Positions 1 through 9,139 of a stretch of DNA of 50,469 bases are shown here, piece after piece. A model generated the notes under the pieces. It saw only the letters and a list, made by a program, of their open reading frames with translations, made no database searches and was not told the origin of the DNA. The stretch is from Candidatus Kuenenia stuttgartensis (GTDB lineage: Bacteria; Planctomycetota; Planctomycetia; Planctomycetales; Planctomycetaceae). The DNA lies in the NCBI GenBank assembly GCA_945904015.1, contig CAMDPK010000031.1, forward strand, positions 1 to 50,469, in the 5' to 3' direction. Both the position numbers and the translations under genes were made by a program. Within the stretch, counting starts at the first letter, position 1. Every line of letters starts with the position of its first letter.

Positions 1-212
1 GGCCAGTCGCCTTGTGGTGCAGATAGCTGGGCTTCGTTTGCTTCGACATGTGCAGCTCCCTTGTTCAAGGATGTGTGGATTCCGGTCGTTCAACCGGGTC
101 TCACGCTGCACTGCCGGGAAGAGTGGTAGAAGTGTGGTAGTAAGCCACTTTCCTCCGCCTCTGTTTCTTCGACAGGTAGCCACAAGTCGTGGCTCAGCAG
201 ATCATTCCGCAA
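1..212. other. No gene recognised
   Basis: This stretch lies 3' of the minus-strand tRNA. The only open frames are short, start without a convincing ribosome binding site and resemble no family I know. I see nothing I can name in it. Confidence 0.5.
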
Positions 213-285
213 TGGGCGATACTGGATTCGAACCAGTGACTTCCACCGTGTGAGGATGGCACTCTAGCCGCTGAGTTAATCGCCC
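213..285 (-). tRNA. tRNA-Val (anticodon CAC)
   Basis: Read on the minus strand, the 73 nt fold into a full cloverleaf. The 7-bp acceptor stem is GGGCGAT/ATCGCCC, the D stem ACTC/GAGT encloses an 8-nt loop containing GG, and the anticodon stem is CCATC/GGTGG. The 7-nt loop CTCACAC gives anticodon CAC, which reads GUG valine codons. The variable region is 5 nt and the T arm is ACTGG-TTCGAAT-CCAGT. The discriminator base is A. The 3' CCA is not encoded (TTG follows), so it must be added after transcription. Confidence 0.96.
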
Positions 286-411
286 AAGTTCATTGGGGCT
301 TCTCGCCGATGAAGAGCGTCATCGGCACGACGGCCTTGGGTTCTTCACAACGAGGCGGCGTTGTACTGTCTGGCACTTGGGGTCGCAAGTTTCTGAAAGC
401 GGATCACGCAC

Positions 412-1191
412 ATGACCGAACCGATCGCACAAACTGGACGAGTCGTCGCGGTCATGCCGGCTTACAACGCGGCCGCCACGCTCGAAAAAACCATTGCCGA
501 CATCCCTGCCGGATCGGTTCACGAAATCATCCTGGTCGATGATTGCAGCCGCGACAACACGGTCGAGATTGCTCGGCGGTTGGGTCTGACTGTCATCGCT
601 CATGAAAAGAACACGGGATACGGGGGCAATCAGAAGACGTGCTATCGGCATGCACTGGAACGCGGGGCCGAATTCGTTGTCATGATTCATCCGGATTATC
701 AGTACGACAGCCGAGTGATTCCGGTCGCGGTCGAGATTCTGAAGTTGGGGATCTGTGACGTGATGCTCGGTTCACGCATTCGCACGCGGCGCGAGGCGCT
801 CGACGGCGGAATGCCGAAGTGGAAATACGTCGCGAATCGCGGCCTGACGATCTGCGAGAACATCGCGCTCGGCCAAAACCTCGGTGACTTTCACAGCGGC
901 TTCCGAGCGTATCGCCGCGAGGTGCTGGAGACGATTCCGTTCGAGCGGAACTCGAATGACTTCGTGTTCGACAGCCAGTTTTTGGCTCAAGCGGTTCACT
1001 TCGGATTCAAGCTGGGGGACATCCCGGTTCCAGTTCGCTACTTCGACGAAGCTTCGAGCATCAATTTCGGTCGCAGCGTGACCTACGGCATGCGGACGCT
1101 GGGAGTGCTGGCGCAGTTCTGGCTGCATCGCCTCCGAATTTGTCGCAGCCCGCTTTTTCAAATGCGCGAGACGCAAAGTCTGCCGAGCTGA
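412..1191 (+). CDS. Family 2 glycosyltransferase (dolichol-phosphate-mannose-synthase-like)
   Basis: The 259-aa product has a GT-A fold signature: [18 protein letters not shown] near the N-terminus, then [13 protein letters not shown] (nucleotide-sugar-binding Asp), a [10 protein letters not shown] segment in the place of the DxD motif, and a [14 protein letters not shown] motif typical of DPM1/DPG-synthase-like enzymes. Such enzymes transfer a sugar from a nucleotide donor, often to a polyprenyl phosphate or a surface glycan. There is no C-terminal pair of membrane helices, so it is probably soluble or peripherally bound. No polysaccharide operon surrounds it, so the acceptor is unknown. The ribosome binding site (AAAGCGG) is weak, but the start fits the family N-terminus. 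It converges on pheT, with a long hairpin between them. Confidence 0.88.
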   Translation: MTEPIAQTGRVVAVMPAYNAAATLEKTIADIPAGSVHEIILVDDCSRDNTVEIARRLGLTVIAHEKNTGYGGNQKTCYRHALERGAEFVVMIHPDYQYDSRVIPVAVEILKLGICDVMLGSRIRTRREALDGGMPKWKYVANRGLTICENIALGQNLGDFHSGFRAYRREVLETIPFERNSNDFVFDSQFLAQAVHFGFKLGDIPVPVRYFDEASSINFGRSVTYGMRTLGVLAQFWLHRLRICRSPLFQMRETQSLPS

Positions 1192-1223
1192 ATCACCGGC
1201 CATGGCATATTTTCATTTTGGAA

Positions 1224-1279
1224 GATGGGCACTCTTGCCCGTCTTTCTGCGCTCGAAGAGACGGGCAAGAGTGCCCATC
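1224..1279. repeat. Intergenic inverted repeat, family A (GGGCACTCTTGCCCG)
   Basis: The arms 1224-1244 and 1259-1279 are a perfect 21-bp inverted repeat around a 14-nt loop. The element sits between the convergent stops of the glycosyltransferase and pheT, so it could terminate both transcripts. The same core recurs at 13535-13595. A frame starting MGTLAR runs through it and is not a real protein. Confidence 0.9.
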
Positions 1280-1286
1280 CTCCAAG

Positions 1287-3347
1287 TCACCGCAGCGCCG
1301 CTCGCAGATTCGCCGAGCAAGCGTCGATCACCGACTTCACGGCGGCATCGACTTCGTCGCTAGTTAGCGTGCGATCGGCGGAGCGGAACGAGATGGTCAG
1401 GACATACGATTTCTTGTTCGCGGGGATTTGCTGGCCGCGATACTGACTGCCGAACGACAGTGCATCGAGCGACGGGCCAGCGGCGGCGCGGGCCACCTCA
1501 CTGAGCGCATCCCAAGTGATGGCTTCATCGAGCACGAAGTTGAGATCGCGCGAGATGCTCGGATAGCGTGGCAGTTCGGCGAACGTCGGGACGAGATTCG
1601 GCGAGGCTTCCAAGGTCGCGAGGTCAAGTTCGGCGGCGATTACGCTGTCACGCAGGTCGAGCTTGTCGGTCACGTCGCGAGACAATTCGCTCAGCCAGCC
1701 GAGCGATTGACCGTTGAGCAGGATTTCGGCACCTCGGCCGGGAACGAAGTGTGGCTGATCGCTCGGACGAACGGTGACAACCGACTGCGGATTGATGCGC
1801 CGCACGAGCGTCTCGACAACCCCTTTGGCTTCGACGAACGAGCCGCCGGTGACGAACGACAGGCGGCGCGGTTCGGCGGTCGGATCGCCGGGCTGAGCGG
1901 CGAGGTACACGCCAGCGGTCTCGAACAGCTTCGCGTTGAAGTTGCCATGCCGCTCGTTGTCGCGACGCACGACGAGCAGGCTGGGGATCAAACTTTGCCG
2001 CAGCGTGTTCTCTTGCCGGCGCGACGAATGATCGACGCTCAGGCGAGCGTGGCGGACGCTGCCAGAGTCCGCTGCCGCCGCAAGCTGCGTTGGCCACGGG
2101 TCAATCAACTCCGCCAGTTCGCCGCTGACGAATGACAGCGTGATCGTCTCGAAGAAGCCGGCAGCGGTGAGCGTGTCGCGGATGCGGTCGAGCACTCGTT
2201 CGGTCAGCGTCTTTTGACTGAGCGACAGCGGTACGAAGACGTCCTCCGGAATCTTGTCGTAGCCGTGAATGCGAGCAACTTCTTCGATCAAATCCGCTTC
2301 GCGCGAGAGATCGCGACGCCAGCTTGGCGGCAGATATTGTCGTGTGCCGTCGTCAGGGGATCGTTCGCTGACGGGCTTCAGGCCAAGAGCAATCAGAATT
2401 CGATGCGACTCTGCGGCAGGGACATCAATGCCGAGAATGCGGCGGAACTGGTTCGGACGTAGCGACACGGCCGGGCGTTGTGCGACGGGAGGTTCACCGG
2501 CCCAGATCGCACCTTCGAGCAACTCGCCGTCGGCAACTTGTTGGATCAGCTCGCAGCAGCGGCGACTGGCCCAATCCATTTGGCTGGAATCGACGCCACG
2601 CTCGAAGCGATACGACGACGGACTGTGCAGGCTCAGCTTGCGAGCGGTGGCACGGATCGACATCGACGAGAAGTCCGCGACTTCGATCAAAATATTCTTC
2701 GTTGCAAAGCTGATTTCCGTGGTGGCTCCGCCCATCACACCGGCGACGGCGACGGGGTGTTCGGCGTCGCAGATGACGCACATGTCCGGGGTCAGCGCGT
2801 ATTCGTTGTGGTCAATCGCTTGGATTTTCTCGCCGGCCTTCGGTCGGCGGACGACGATTCGGCCGCCGCGCAATTTGTCGAAATCGAACGCATGGAATGG
2901 CTGGCCGCTTTCCATCAGGCAGTAGTTGGTGACATCGACCACGTTGTTGATCGAGGCGATGCCGATGGCCTCCAACCGCTCGCGCAGCCATTTCGGGCTG
3001 GGGCCGATTTTGACTCCACGAATCACGCGAGCGACGTAGCGCGGGCAAAGGTCGAGGCACTCGATCGCGACGGACGTGGCCTTCTCAACCGGCTGGCCGT
3101 TCGACTTCACAGCCGCTGGCGGGATCGTCAGCGGTTTGTTGAAGAGGACGCTCGCTTCGCGCGCGACACCGATGTGCCCCAGGCAATCGGGACGGTTACT
3201 GGTGACTTCGAGGTCGATGGCTTGGTCATCGCCATGCGGTTCGATCGACTCCAAATTGAGCCCGGCCATCATCAGTCGCTCGGCGACCTCGGCCGGCGGG
3301 GCCTCCAGGGAAACGTAATCCTGCAACCAATGCCAACTGACGATCAT
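1287..3347 (-). CDS. pheT: Phenylalanine-tRNA ligase beta subunit, short form
   Basis: This subunit of the alpha2beta2 synthetase charges tRNA-Phe and edits mischarged tyrosine. The 686-aa product starts MIVSWHWLQDYV, the usual PheT N-terminus. I chose that Met over one four codons upstream. In order I see the N-terminal helix, VTSNRPDCLGHIGVAREASVLF, the B3/B4 editing region (NVVDVTNYCLMESGQPFHAFD, GVMGG), the B5 DNA-binding-like domain (IEEVARIHGYDKIP), the synthetase core-like region, and a C-terminal FDX-ACB domain (RYPSISRDLNFVL...LTSDEVDAAV). The EMAP/OB-fold tRNA-binding domain that normally lies between residues 40 and 150 is absent, which explains the length against about 800 aa usually. 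pheS is not adjacent. Confidence 0.95.
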   Translation of the reverse strand: MIVSWHWLQDYVSLEAPPAEVAERLMMAGLNLESIEPHGDDQAIDLEVTSNRPDCLGHIGVAREASVLFNKPLTIPPAAVKSNGQPVEKATSVAIECLDLCPRYVARVIRGVKIGPSPKWLRERLEAIGIASINNVVDVTNYCLMESGQPFHAFDFDKLRGGRIVVRRPKAGEKIQAIDHNEYALTPDMCVICDAEHPVAVAGVMGGATTEISFATKNILIEVADFSSMSIRATARKLSLHSPSSYRFERGVDSSQMDWASRRCCELIQQVADGELLEGAIWAGEPPVAQRPAVSLRPNQFRRILGIDVPAAESHRILIALGLKPVSERSPDDGTRQYLPPSWRRDLSREADLIEEVARIHGYDKIPEDVFVPLSLSQKTLTERVLDRIRDTLTAAGFFETITLSFVSGELAELIDPWPTQLAAAADSGSVRHARLSVDHSSRRQENTLRQSLIPSLLVVRRDNERHGNFNAKLFETAGVYLAAQPGDPTAEPRRLSFVTGGSFVEAKGVVETLVRRINPQSVVTVRPSDQPHFVPGRGAEILLNGQSLGWLSELSRDVTDKLDLRDSVIAAELDLATLEASPNLVPTFAELPRYPSISRDLNFVLDEAITWDALSEVARAAAGPSLDALSFGSQYRGQQIPANKKSYVLTISFRSADRTLTSDEVDAAVKSVIDACSANLRAALR

Positions 3348-3495
3348 TTTGAATTCCAAATTCCAGGAACAACCAGCTCGGCGAGCGGGCGTAATCTAGG
3401 TAGTGAGTGACCGTTCGGAAAGCAGCGTCGCACGTTTGTCGCGCAAGCGAACTGGCGCTATCTTGCCCTGCCTTTTCACGATCGGAGAACTTGCA

Positions 3496-3732
3496 ATGGC
3501 AAAGAAAAAGAACGTGGCCAAAGAACACTTGCATTACCACAAGGATGGAAGCCTCTGGGCCAAAGGCCAGAGGCTCGACGAAGTCATGGTTGGATATTGG
3601 GAATGGTTCCGGAAAGATGGGACCAAGATGCGGTCTGGTTCATTCGACAACGGCGAGCAGATCGGCGACTGGACGACCTATGACAAGCACGGTGCGGTTT
3701 ACAAAGTCACGAAGATGAACCCCAAAAAATGA
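3496..3732 (+). CDS. Small MORN/YwqK-like repeat protein
   Basis: A 78-aa, lysine-rich, soluble protein. The start at 3496 is set by GGAG eight bases upstream; a longer frame from 3403 has no such signal. Its body contains two to three short aromatic/glycine units ([39 protein letters not shown]) in the pattern Y/W-x-DG-x-x-x-x-G. These resemble the MORN_2/YwqK-type repeats found in many bacterial proteins, including some labelled as antitoxins. No toxin-like partner is next to it; the downstream neighbour is an FAD oxidase 19-28 bases away that could share its transcript. The function is unknown. Confidence 0.72.
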   Translation: MAKKKNVAKEHLHYHKDGSLWAKGQRLDEVMVGYWEWFRKDGTKMRSGSFDNGEQIGDWTTYDKHGAVYKVTKMNPKK

Positions 3733-3760
3733 TCGACGACGATCGGAGTTAGTGCGGGAC

Positions 3761-4963
3761 ATGGCGACTCAAGCAGACGTGGCGATCATCGGTGGTGGGA
3801 TCGTGGGATTGGCGACCGCGTATCGGTTGCTGGAACGATTTCCCGGTACGCAGGTGACGATTCTCGAAAAAGAAGCAACGCTGGCGTTTCATCAAACGGG
3901 GCGGAACTCCGGCGTGCTGCACAGCGGCATTTACTACAAGCCGGGATCGCTGCGGGCGACGAATTGTCGCGAGGGCAAGAAGGCGATGGAGGAGTTCTGT
4001 CAGCGTGAAGGGGTTGCCTACGACATCTGCGGCAAAGTGATCGTCGCGATCAGCGAGGATGAGCTGCCGAAAATGCGGGACATCTTTGCTCGCGGGCAGG
4101 CGAACGGCGTGCATTGCGAGATGATCGGGCCGGAGCGGCTGCGAGAACTCGAACCGCATTCGGCCGGCATCGCGGCGATCCATGTGCCGGAGGCGGGGAT
4201 CGTCGATTACTCCGGCGTTTGCGAGAAGCTGGCGGTGCGGATTCGCGAACGGGGCGGCTCGATTCTGTTCAACGCGCGGGTGACGTCGATGTCGCGATCG
4301 AGCGGGCGGATGATCGTGCAGTCGTCGGCCGGTGAGGTCGACGCTCGCTTCGTCGTGACGTGCGCGGGTCTGCAAGCCGATCGAGTCGCGAAGCTCAGCG
4401 GCACGCCGGTCGATTCCAAGATCGTTCCATTTCGCGGCGAGTATTTTGAGCTCAAGCCGGAATGGCAACATCTCTGCCGCAATTTGATTTATCCAGTGCC
4501 CGATCCGAAGTTCCCGTTTCTCGGCGTGCATTTCACTCGGCTGGTTCACGGCGGTATTGAGTGCGGACCGAACGCGGTGCTGGCGTTTGCTCGCGAGGGG
4601 TACACGAAGCTCGACATCAACCTGCGCGACCTGTTCGAGTCGCTGACGTATCCCGGCTTCCTGCGGATGGCAGCGACGCATTGGCGCACCGGCTGCGGCG
4701 AGATGTGGCGATCGTTCAGCAAGGCCGCGTTCGTGCGATCGCTGCAGCGGTTGATTCCGGAGATTCGCTCCGAGCATCTGCACTCGGCCCCGTCGGGCGT
4801 GCGAGCGCAGGCGCTCGCACGCGATGGCAAGCTGGTGGACGATTTCGTGATTGTCGAGAACGATCTGGTTGTGAATGTACTCAACGCTCCGTCACCGGCC
4901 GCGACCGCGGCGCTGAATGTCGGTCGGTTGATCGTCGACAAGCTGGCGGGACGGCTGGGGTGA
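3761..4963 (+). CDS. lhgO: L-2-hydroxyglutarate oxidase-like FAD protein (LhgO family)
   Basis: About 400 aa. The N-terminus [23 protein letters not shown] is a Rossmann FAD-binding motif followed by VTILEKE, the ribose-binding acidic end. The segment [23 protein letters not shown] is diagnostic of LhgO/L2HGDH enzymes. They oxidise L-2-hydroxyglutarate to 2-oxoglutarate and pass electrons to the quinone pool or oxygen. IYPVPDP and [20 protein letters not shown] form the substrate domain, and a C-terminal [20 protein letters not shown] closes the FAD site. The start could be this ATG or a GTG at 3752: a GGAG at 3745-3748 is rather close to the GTG and rather far from the ATG. Family assignment is strong; the exact substrate is inferred. 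Confidence 0.9.
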   Translation: MATQADVAIIGGGIVGLATAYRLLERFPGTQVTILEKEATLAFHQTGRNSGVLHSGIYYKPGSLRATNCREGKKAMEEFCQREGVAYDICGKVIVAISEDELPKMRDIFARGQANGVHCEMIGPERLRELEPHSAGIAAIHVPEAGIVDYSGVCEKLAVRIRERGGSILFNARVTSMSRSSGRMIVQSSAGEVDARFVVTCAGLQADRVAKLSGTPVDSKIVPFRGEYFELKPEWQHLCRNLIYPVPDPKFPFLGVHFTRLVHGGIECGPNAVLAFAREGYTKLDINLRDLFESLTYPGFLRMAATHWRTGCGEMWRSFSKAAFVRSLQRLIPEIRSEHLHSAPSGVRAQALARDGKLVDDFVIVENDLVVNVLNAPSPAATAALNVGRLIVDKLAGRLG

Positions 4964-5006
4964 TCGAACAGCAAGATCTGTCGAACGCGAGTGAAATCGA
5001 CACAAC

Positions 5007-5106
5007 CCCTACCGAGCTTGCCTCATTGGAAGCGGGCCTTTGCACTACGAGCGTCAGACAACCGTAGTGCAAAAGCCCTTAACCACCGAGGCAAGCTCGG
5101 CGGGGT
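5007..5106. repeat. Nested intergenic inverted repeat
   Basis: The outer arms 5012-5024 and 5088-5100 (CCGAGCTTGCCTC and complement) pair perfectly and extend outwards with a one-base indel. Inside them, 5034-5049 and 5063-5078 form a second 16-bp stem with one mismatch. The element is a hairpin within a hairpin. It lies between the convergent stops of the LhgO-like gene and the rRNA methyltransferase, so it may terminate transcription in both directions. Confidence 0.82.
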
Positions 5107-5160
5107 TTGTGCCATTCTCAATCGTGCGAGTTATCACGGCGATCGACTGTCGGCCGGATG

Positions 5161-6354
5161 TCATTCGCAGCGCAGCAGCGCGAATTTCAAATACCGGAAT
5201 TCTGGCATCGCGAGCGGCGTCGGATGATCGGGCGGTTGCGAGTGCATGGCCAGCAGGGTTGCTCGGCGGCGGGCTTCGGAGATGCCTTCTTCGCAGGCTT
5301 CGAGAAACGTCTGCGAATCGACGTGGCTGGAGCACGACGCGAGCGCGAGCAATCCGCCGCGCTCGCAAATCGACGCGCCGTTGAAAGCGAGCTTGCGATA
5401 GGCCGTCACCGCACGCGCGACGGTCGCTTCAGATGGCGCGAAGGCCGGCGGGTCGATGATGACGACGTCCCACTTGCGGCGTTTCAGGCGAGCTTCGTCG
5501 AGGAACTCAAACGCATCGACCGCGATGCCGACATGAGCGTCCGGCGGCAAGCCGTTGAGCAGCCAGTGAGCGTCGGCTGCGGCGATCGCTGGCTCGGCGG
5601 AATCGACGGACGTGACGTGTTTCGCGCCGCCGACTCCGGCCATCACTGAGAAGCCGCCGGTGTAACTGAAGACGTTGAGCACGCGCGAGCCGCGACTCAG
5701 GCGGCGAATCGCTTGTCGGTTGTCCCGCTGGTCGAGAAAGAAACCGGTCTTCTGACCGTGCAGCACGTCGGCGGTAAATTTCACGCCGTGCTCGCGGAAC
5801 TCGATCAGCGGCGAAGGTTGTCCGATCAACCAGCGACCCTCGCGACCGCGCTGCTTGCGGCGTTCGACGACGGCTTGGACTCCCGTGTTTTCGACGAGCC
5901 ACGCGGCGATGCCGTCGATGTCCCAGAAGCCGCTGGCGGCCGGGCCGTCCAACTTGAGCACCGCGACATCGGCATAGCGGTCACAGACGAGACCAGGGAC
6001 GCCATCACCCTCGCCGTTGAAGAGTCGGTAGCCGGTGGTGTGCTCATCGAACAGACGCCTTCGCAGGGTGATCGCTTGCTCGAATCGAGACACGGCCCAG
6101 TCGTCGTTCAAGCGCAGCGGCTCGTCGACACGACAGGCTCGGAACGTGACCGAGCTTTCGGGGTCGTAGAATCCGGCGGCGATCGGCCGGCCGCGTGTGT
6201 TGTCCAGCAGGAGTGCCGGCGTTCCGGGAGGAGCCGGCGGCAAGTCTCGCAGGGCGTCCACGAAGACCCACGGATGCCCACGCTTCAGGCTGCGAGTCAG
6301 ATCGCGGGAAAGCCGCAACGTCAGGCGAGAAGATTGGCTGCGAAGTAGCGTCAT
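5161..6354 (-). CDS. RlmI-family 23S rRNA (cytosine-C5)-methyltransferase
   Basis: About 397 aa from MTLLRSQSS; a Met seven codons upstream (6375) is also possible. The N-terminal part (SLKRGHPWVFVDALRD) is the PUA RNA-binding domain. The middle is an EEHEE-type linker (GYRLFNGEGDGVPGLVCDRY), and the C-terminal half is a class I SAM methyltransferase with GQKTGFFLDQRDNR, VLNVFSYTGGFSV (SAM glycine loop), VTSVDSAEPAI and VVIIDPPAFAPS, the catalytic DPP motif. LALASCSSHV then carries the Cys expected for m5C chemistry. E. coli RlmI modifies C1962 of 23S rRNA; the same target here is inference. Confidence 0.92.
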   Translation of the reverse strand: MTLLRSQSSRLTLRLSRDLTRSLKRGHPWVFVDALRDLPPAPPGTPALLLDNTRGRPIAAGFYDPESSVTFRACRVDEPLRLNDDWAVSRFEQAITLRRRLFDEHTTGYRLFNGEGDGVPGLVCDRYADVAVLKLDGPAASGFWDIDGIAAWLVENTGVQAVVERRKQRGREGRWLIGQPSPLIEFREHGVKFTADVLHGQKTGFFLDQRDNRQAIRRLSRGSRVLNVFSYTGGFSVMAGVGGAKHVTSVDSAEPAIAAADAHWLLNGLPPDAHVGIAVDAFEFLDEARLKRRKWDVVIIDPPAFAPSEATVARAVTAYRKLAFNGASICERGGLLALASCSSHVDSQTFLEACEEGISEARRRATLLAMHSQPPDHPTPLAMPEFRYLKFALLRCE

Positions 6355-6568
6355 GCGCGAGTTGTAGTCGTGCATTCACAGCGGGTGTAGCTCCGGCCGA
6401 GATGATGCGAAACCGCAACATCGCGAGACTGATCATGTGAGTTCAAGCAAATACGGCGAACCAGGTAAGACAGCGTCTTGTTTCCGCCTTTGCCCTCCAA
6501 TGGAATTCCGCCTCGATTTCAGAACCGATAACCAGCTTGGGCCAGCGACCCAACGGCGGAAGATTCTC

Positions 6569-8602
6569 ATGCGATCCTTGTTCTGGTGCTTTACATTTTG
6601 GCCGGGGTCACCACGCCGCCAGATGCGAACTCGACGATCCGCGAGGCAGTCAGTGGAGTCGCTGGAATCGCGGCAATTGCTGACGATCGCGATTCAATTC
6701 GACTACAGCCGGGATACGAACAACTTCTTTGCCGATACGGCGCGTCGCCAGATCTTGGAGTTAGCCGGTGAAACGCTCGGCAGTCGCTTGGATGATGAAC
6801 TGTTGGCGATCACTCCGAGCGGGGGCAACACTTGGTCGCTGACTTCATTTAATCCATCAGGCTCCGGATCGTTCACGCTGAACGATCAATCGATCCCGGC
6901 AAATTCCGTGCTGGTCTTTGTCGGTTCGCGCAACATGAGTTCGCTGGCAGTCGGCGGCCCCGGCGGATACTCGTCCTCCGGCTCGGATGCCTGGAACGAT
7001 CTGGTGGTGGAACGCGGACAAGCGGGCATGTTGGTGAATCCCCAAACCGACTTCGGTCTGTGGGGTGGCGCGATCACGTTCGACGTCGATGCGGATTGGT
7101 ATTTCGGCATGGCGGCGGACGGACAAGGTTCCAATCAATATGACTTCCTCTCGGTGGCGCTGCACGAACTGGGGCACGTGTTGGGCATCGGCACGGCTGA
7201 CTCGTGGGACAATCAAGTCTCCGGGAGTTTCTTCGTCGGCCCACATTCGGTCGCGGAGTACGGCGGCAACGTGCCGCTGTCGGGAGATGCTCACTTCAAA
7301 CGAGAGACGATGGACAACGGGCAAGAAGTCGCGATGGACCCAGACCTGCTGATCGGCACGCGAAAACTTTTCACCGCACTGGACTACGCCGCGCTGGCGG
7401 ATGTCGGCTGGGAATTGAACGACTCCGGCGGAGGTGCCGATCCACCGATCCCGCCACCAGAAACTTACACCATCACTGTCGATCCAAGTCGCGCACATTC
7501 GATTGTGATCGTGGATGATGACGTGCCGAACAACGGTCGCTCGCGATTCATTCTCGATGGCCAAGCGTCAAGCTTTTTGAATCCGATCAGCGAGTTGATC
7601 ATCAACGGCGGCTCCAAGAACGACTCGATCGTGATTCAGTCCCTCGATGCCGCGTTCGCGGCGAAGATCACCGTCAACGCCGGGGCCGGGAATGATCGCG
7701 TGGATGCTTCCGCGGTCGCAGTCGCCATCAGCGTGCTCGGCGGAGCCGGACGCGACACGCTCACCGGTGGTTCAGGGGCTGATACGCTGGCGGGCGGCAA
7801 CGACGACGACAGTCTCACCGGCAACGACGGTGATGATTCCTTGGAGGGTGATGCCGGCAAGGACAAACTCCTCGGGAGTGGTGGCAAAGATGTGCTCAGT
7901 GGCGGCGACGGCAACGACAACCTGCAAGGTCAAACGGGGAACGACACGATCTCAGGCGGAGCCGGTCAGGATTCGATCAACGGCGGAGATGACGACGATT
8001 CGCTCAGCGGCGAGATTGGACGCGACACACTGCTGGGCGGACTCGGTCATGATTCGCTCGACGGCGGCGTTGAGAATGACAACCTGCAAGGCCAAGACGG
8101 CAACGATCTGCTGCAAGGTGGCGACGGACATGATGTGCTCACAGGTCTGACCGGTGCGGACACACTGCGCGGCAACGCCGGCAATGACACGCTCAACGGG
8201 GGGCTCGATGACGATTCGCTGCTCGGCGGCGAGGGCAACGACCGGATCGTCGCAGAAGGGGGCAACGACACGCTCAACGGCGGAGATGGCAAGGACACGC
8301 TGCAAGGCGGAATCGGCAATGACGCGTTGTCTGGCTCTGGCGGCAATGACAGCCTCGTGGGAGAAGCCGGTGACGACACCCTGTTCGGCGGCGAAGGTGA
8401 CGATCGACTGCGAGGCGGCATCGGCAGTGATCTGCTCCGCGGTGGTCTGGGCAACGACCGAGTCGATGGCGAAGGAGGCGCGGACACGGTCTCTGGCGGC
8501 AACGGTGCCAAAGTCGACCTGCTCGACACAGTCGTCCCCGGTGTCGACGACCTGGTGGACGAACTATTCGTCTTTGAAGCCGATTGGATCGACGCGATCT
8601 GA
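6569..8602 (+). CDS. Secreted RTX-repeat protein with M10-like metalloprotease domain
   Basis: 677 aa from 6569, a start preceded by GGAAG at six bases; the frame stays open upstream to 6437. Residues about 19-38 hold a basic stretch then VESLESRQLL, the LExRxLL-type N-terminal motif of planctomycete exported proteins. Residues 199-203 are HELGH within HELGHVLGIGTADSW. This is a metzincin-like zinc site, but position 11 of HExxHxxGxxH is Thr, so the third ligand is missing or different. From about residue 370 to 650 there are many GGxGxDxLx nonapeptides (RTX/hemolysin-type), which bind calcium and form a beta-roll. Likely extracellular; the substrate is unknown, and it might be an adhesin rather than a protease. 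Confidence 0.85.
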   Translation: MRSLFWCFTFWPGSPRRQMRTRRSARQSVESLESRQLLTIAIQFDYSRDTNNFFADTARRQILELAGETLGSRLDDELLAITPSGGNTWSLTSFNPSGSGSFTLNDQSIPANSVLVFVGSRNMSSLAVGGPGGYSSSGSDAWNDLVVERGQAGMLVNPQTDFGLWGGAITFDVDADWYFGMAADGQGSNQYDFLSVALHELGHVLGIGTADSWDNQVSGSFFVGPHSVAEYGGNVPLSGDAHFKRETMDNGQEVAMDPDLLIGTRKLFTALDYAALADVGWELNDSGGGADPPIPPPETYTITVDPSRAHSIVIVDDDVPNNGRSRFILDGQASSFLNPISELIINGGSKNDSIVIQSLDAAFAAKITVNAGAGNDRVDASAVAVAISVLGGAGRDTLTGGSGADTLAGGNDDDSLTGNDGDDSLEGDAGKDKLLGSGGKDVLSGGDGNDNLQGQTGNDTISGGAGQDSINGGDDDDSLSGEIGRDTLLGGLGHDSLDGGVENDNLQGQDGNDLLQGGDGHDVLTGLTGADTLRGNAGNDTLNGGLDDDSLLGGEGNDRIVAEGGNDTLNGGDGKDTLQGGIGNDALSGSGGNDSLVGEAGDDTLFGGEGDDRLRGGIGSDLLRGGLGNDRVDGEGGADTVSGGNGAKVDLLDTVVPGVDDLVDELFVFEADWIDAI

Positions 8603-8611
8603 AGTTCCAAG

Positions 8612-8670
8612 CAGCACGACGCGCCAGCGAGTGGTGATTCGTCGGAGCCACTCGCTGGCGCGTCGTGCTG
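8612..8670. repeat. Intergenic inverted repeat (AGCACGACGCGCCAGCGAG)
   Basis: The arms 8612-8634 and 8648-8670 are perfect complements (23 bp) around a 13-nt loop. The element fills the 73-bp space between the convergent stops of the RTX gene and the AhpD-like gene and is a plausible bidirectional terminator. Confidence 0.9.
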
Positions 8671-8675
8671 ATTCA

Positions 8676-9110
8676 TCACAGCGGTGGCAACACATCCGGC
8701 TCGATTTGGTAGCCATCGGCCAGCGCGTTTGTGCTGTTGAACAGCGCCACAATCGCGAGTACTTCGCCGAGTGCTTCGACACTCAGGCCCAGCTTTCGAA
8801 CCGCTGCCGTGTGTGAATTCACGCAATAGCGGCAGCCATTTGTCGCCGAGACAGCGAGAGCGATGATCTCACGAGTCTCTGCGTCGAGCGGCGAGGTTTG
8901 CCCCGCTGCTTCCGGGTGCATGAGCGCTTTCGACCGAGTCCAAACCAAATCGAGTTGATCCGGATTTGTCGCCAGCACTCGCCAAAAGTTCGGCACGAAG
9001 TCGATCTGCTTCGTCTGCTTGATGTCCTCGAAGATCGCTGCCACACGCGGCGTGGCGGTTGCCTCGTCCACTGGTGTGACCGTTGCGATCCGAGTCGAAG
9101 GATTGCTCAT
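8676..9110 (-). CDS. AhpD-like carboxymuconolactone decarboxylase family protein
   Basis: A 144-aa all-helical protein. SATNGCRYCVNSHTAAVRK carries the CxxC plus downstream His of the AhpD/CMD fold, which gives thiol-dependent peroxidase activity. The N-terminal DEATATPRVAAIFEDIK and PNFWRVLATNP are typical of the small peroxidase-related group in this family. It likely acts in the cytoplasm on hydroperoxides, using an electron donor I cannot identify. It is separated from the upstream esterase by two hairpins, so it is probably its own transcription unit. Confidence 0.88.
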   Translation of the reverse strand: MSNPSTRIATVTPVDEATATPRVAAIFEDIKQTKQIDFVPNFWRVLATNPDQLDLVWTRSKALMHPEAAGQTSPLDAETREIIALAVSATNGCRYCVNSHTAAVRKLGLSVEALGEVLAIVALFNSTNALADGYQIEPDVLPPL

Positions 9111-9139
9111 CGAATGACCTTTTGTCGTGATCCATGAAA

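Noticed and set aside
2478..3410. Plus-strand open frame of 310 codons opposite pheT
   Set aside because: It lies antisense to conserved PheT motifs and its composition is that of a shadow frame.
3496..3732. Toxin-antitoxin pair based on the YwqK-like protein
   Set aside because: The neighbours are pheT and an FAD oxidase; no toxin-like small gene is adjacent, so only the repeat similarity is reported.
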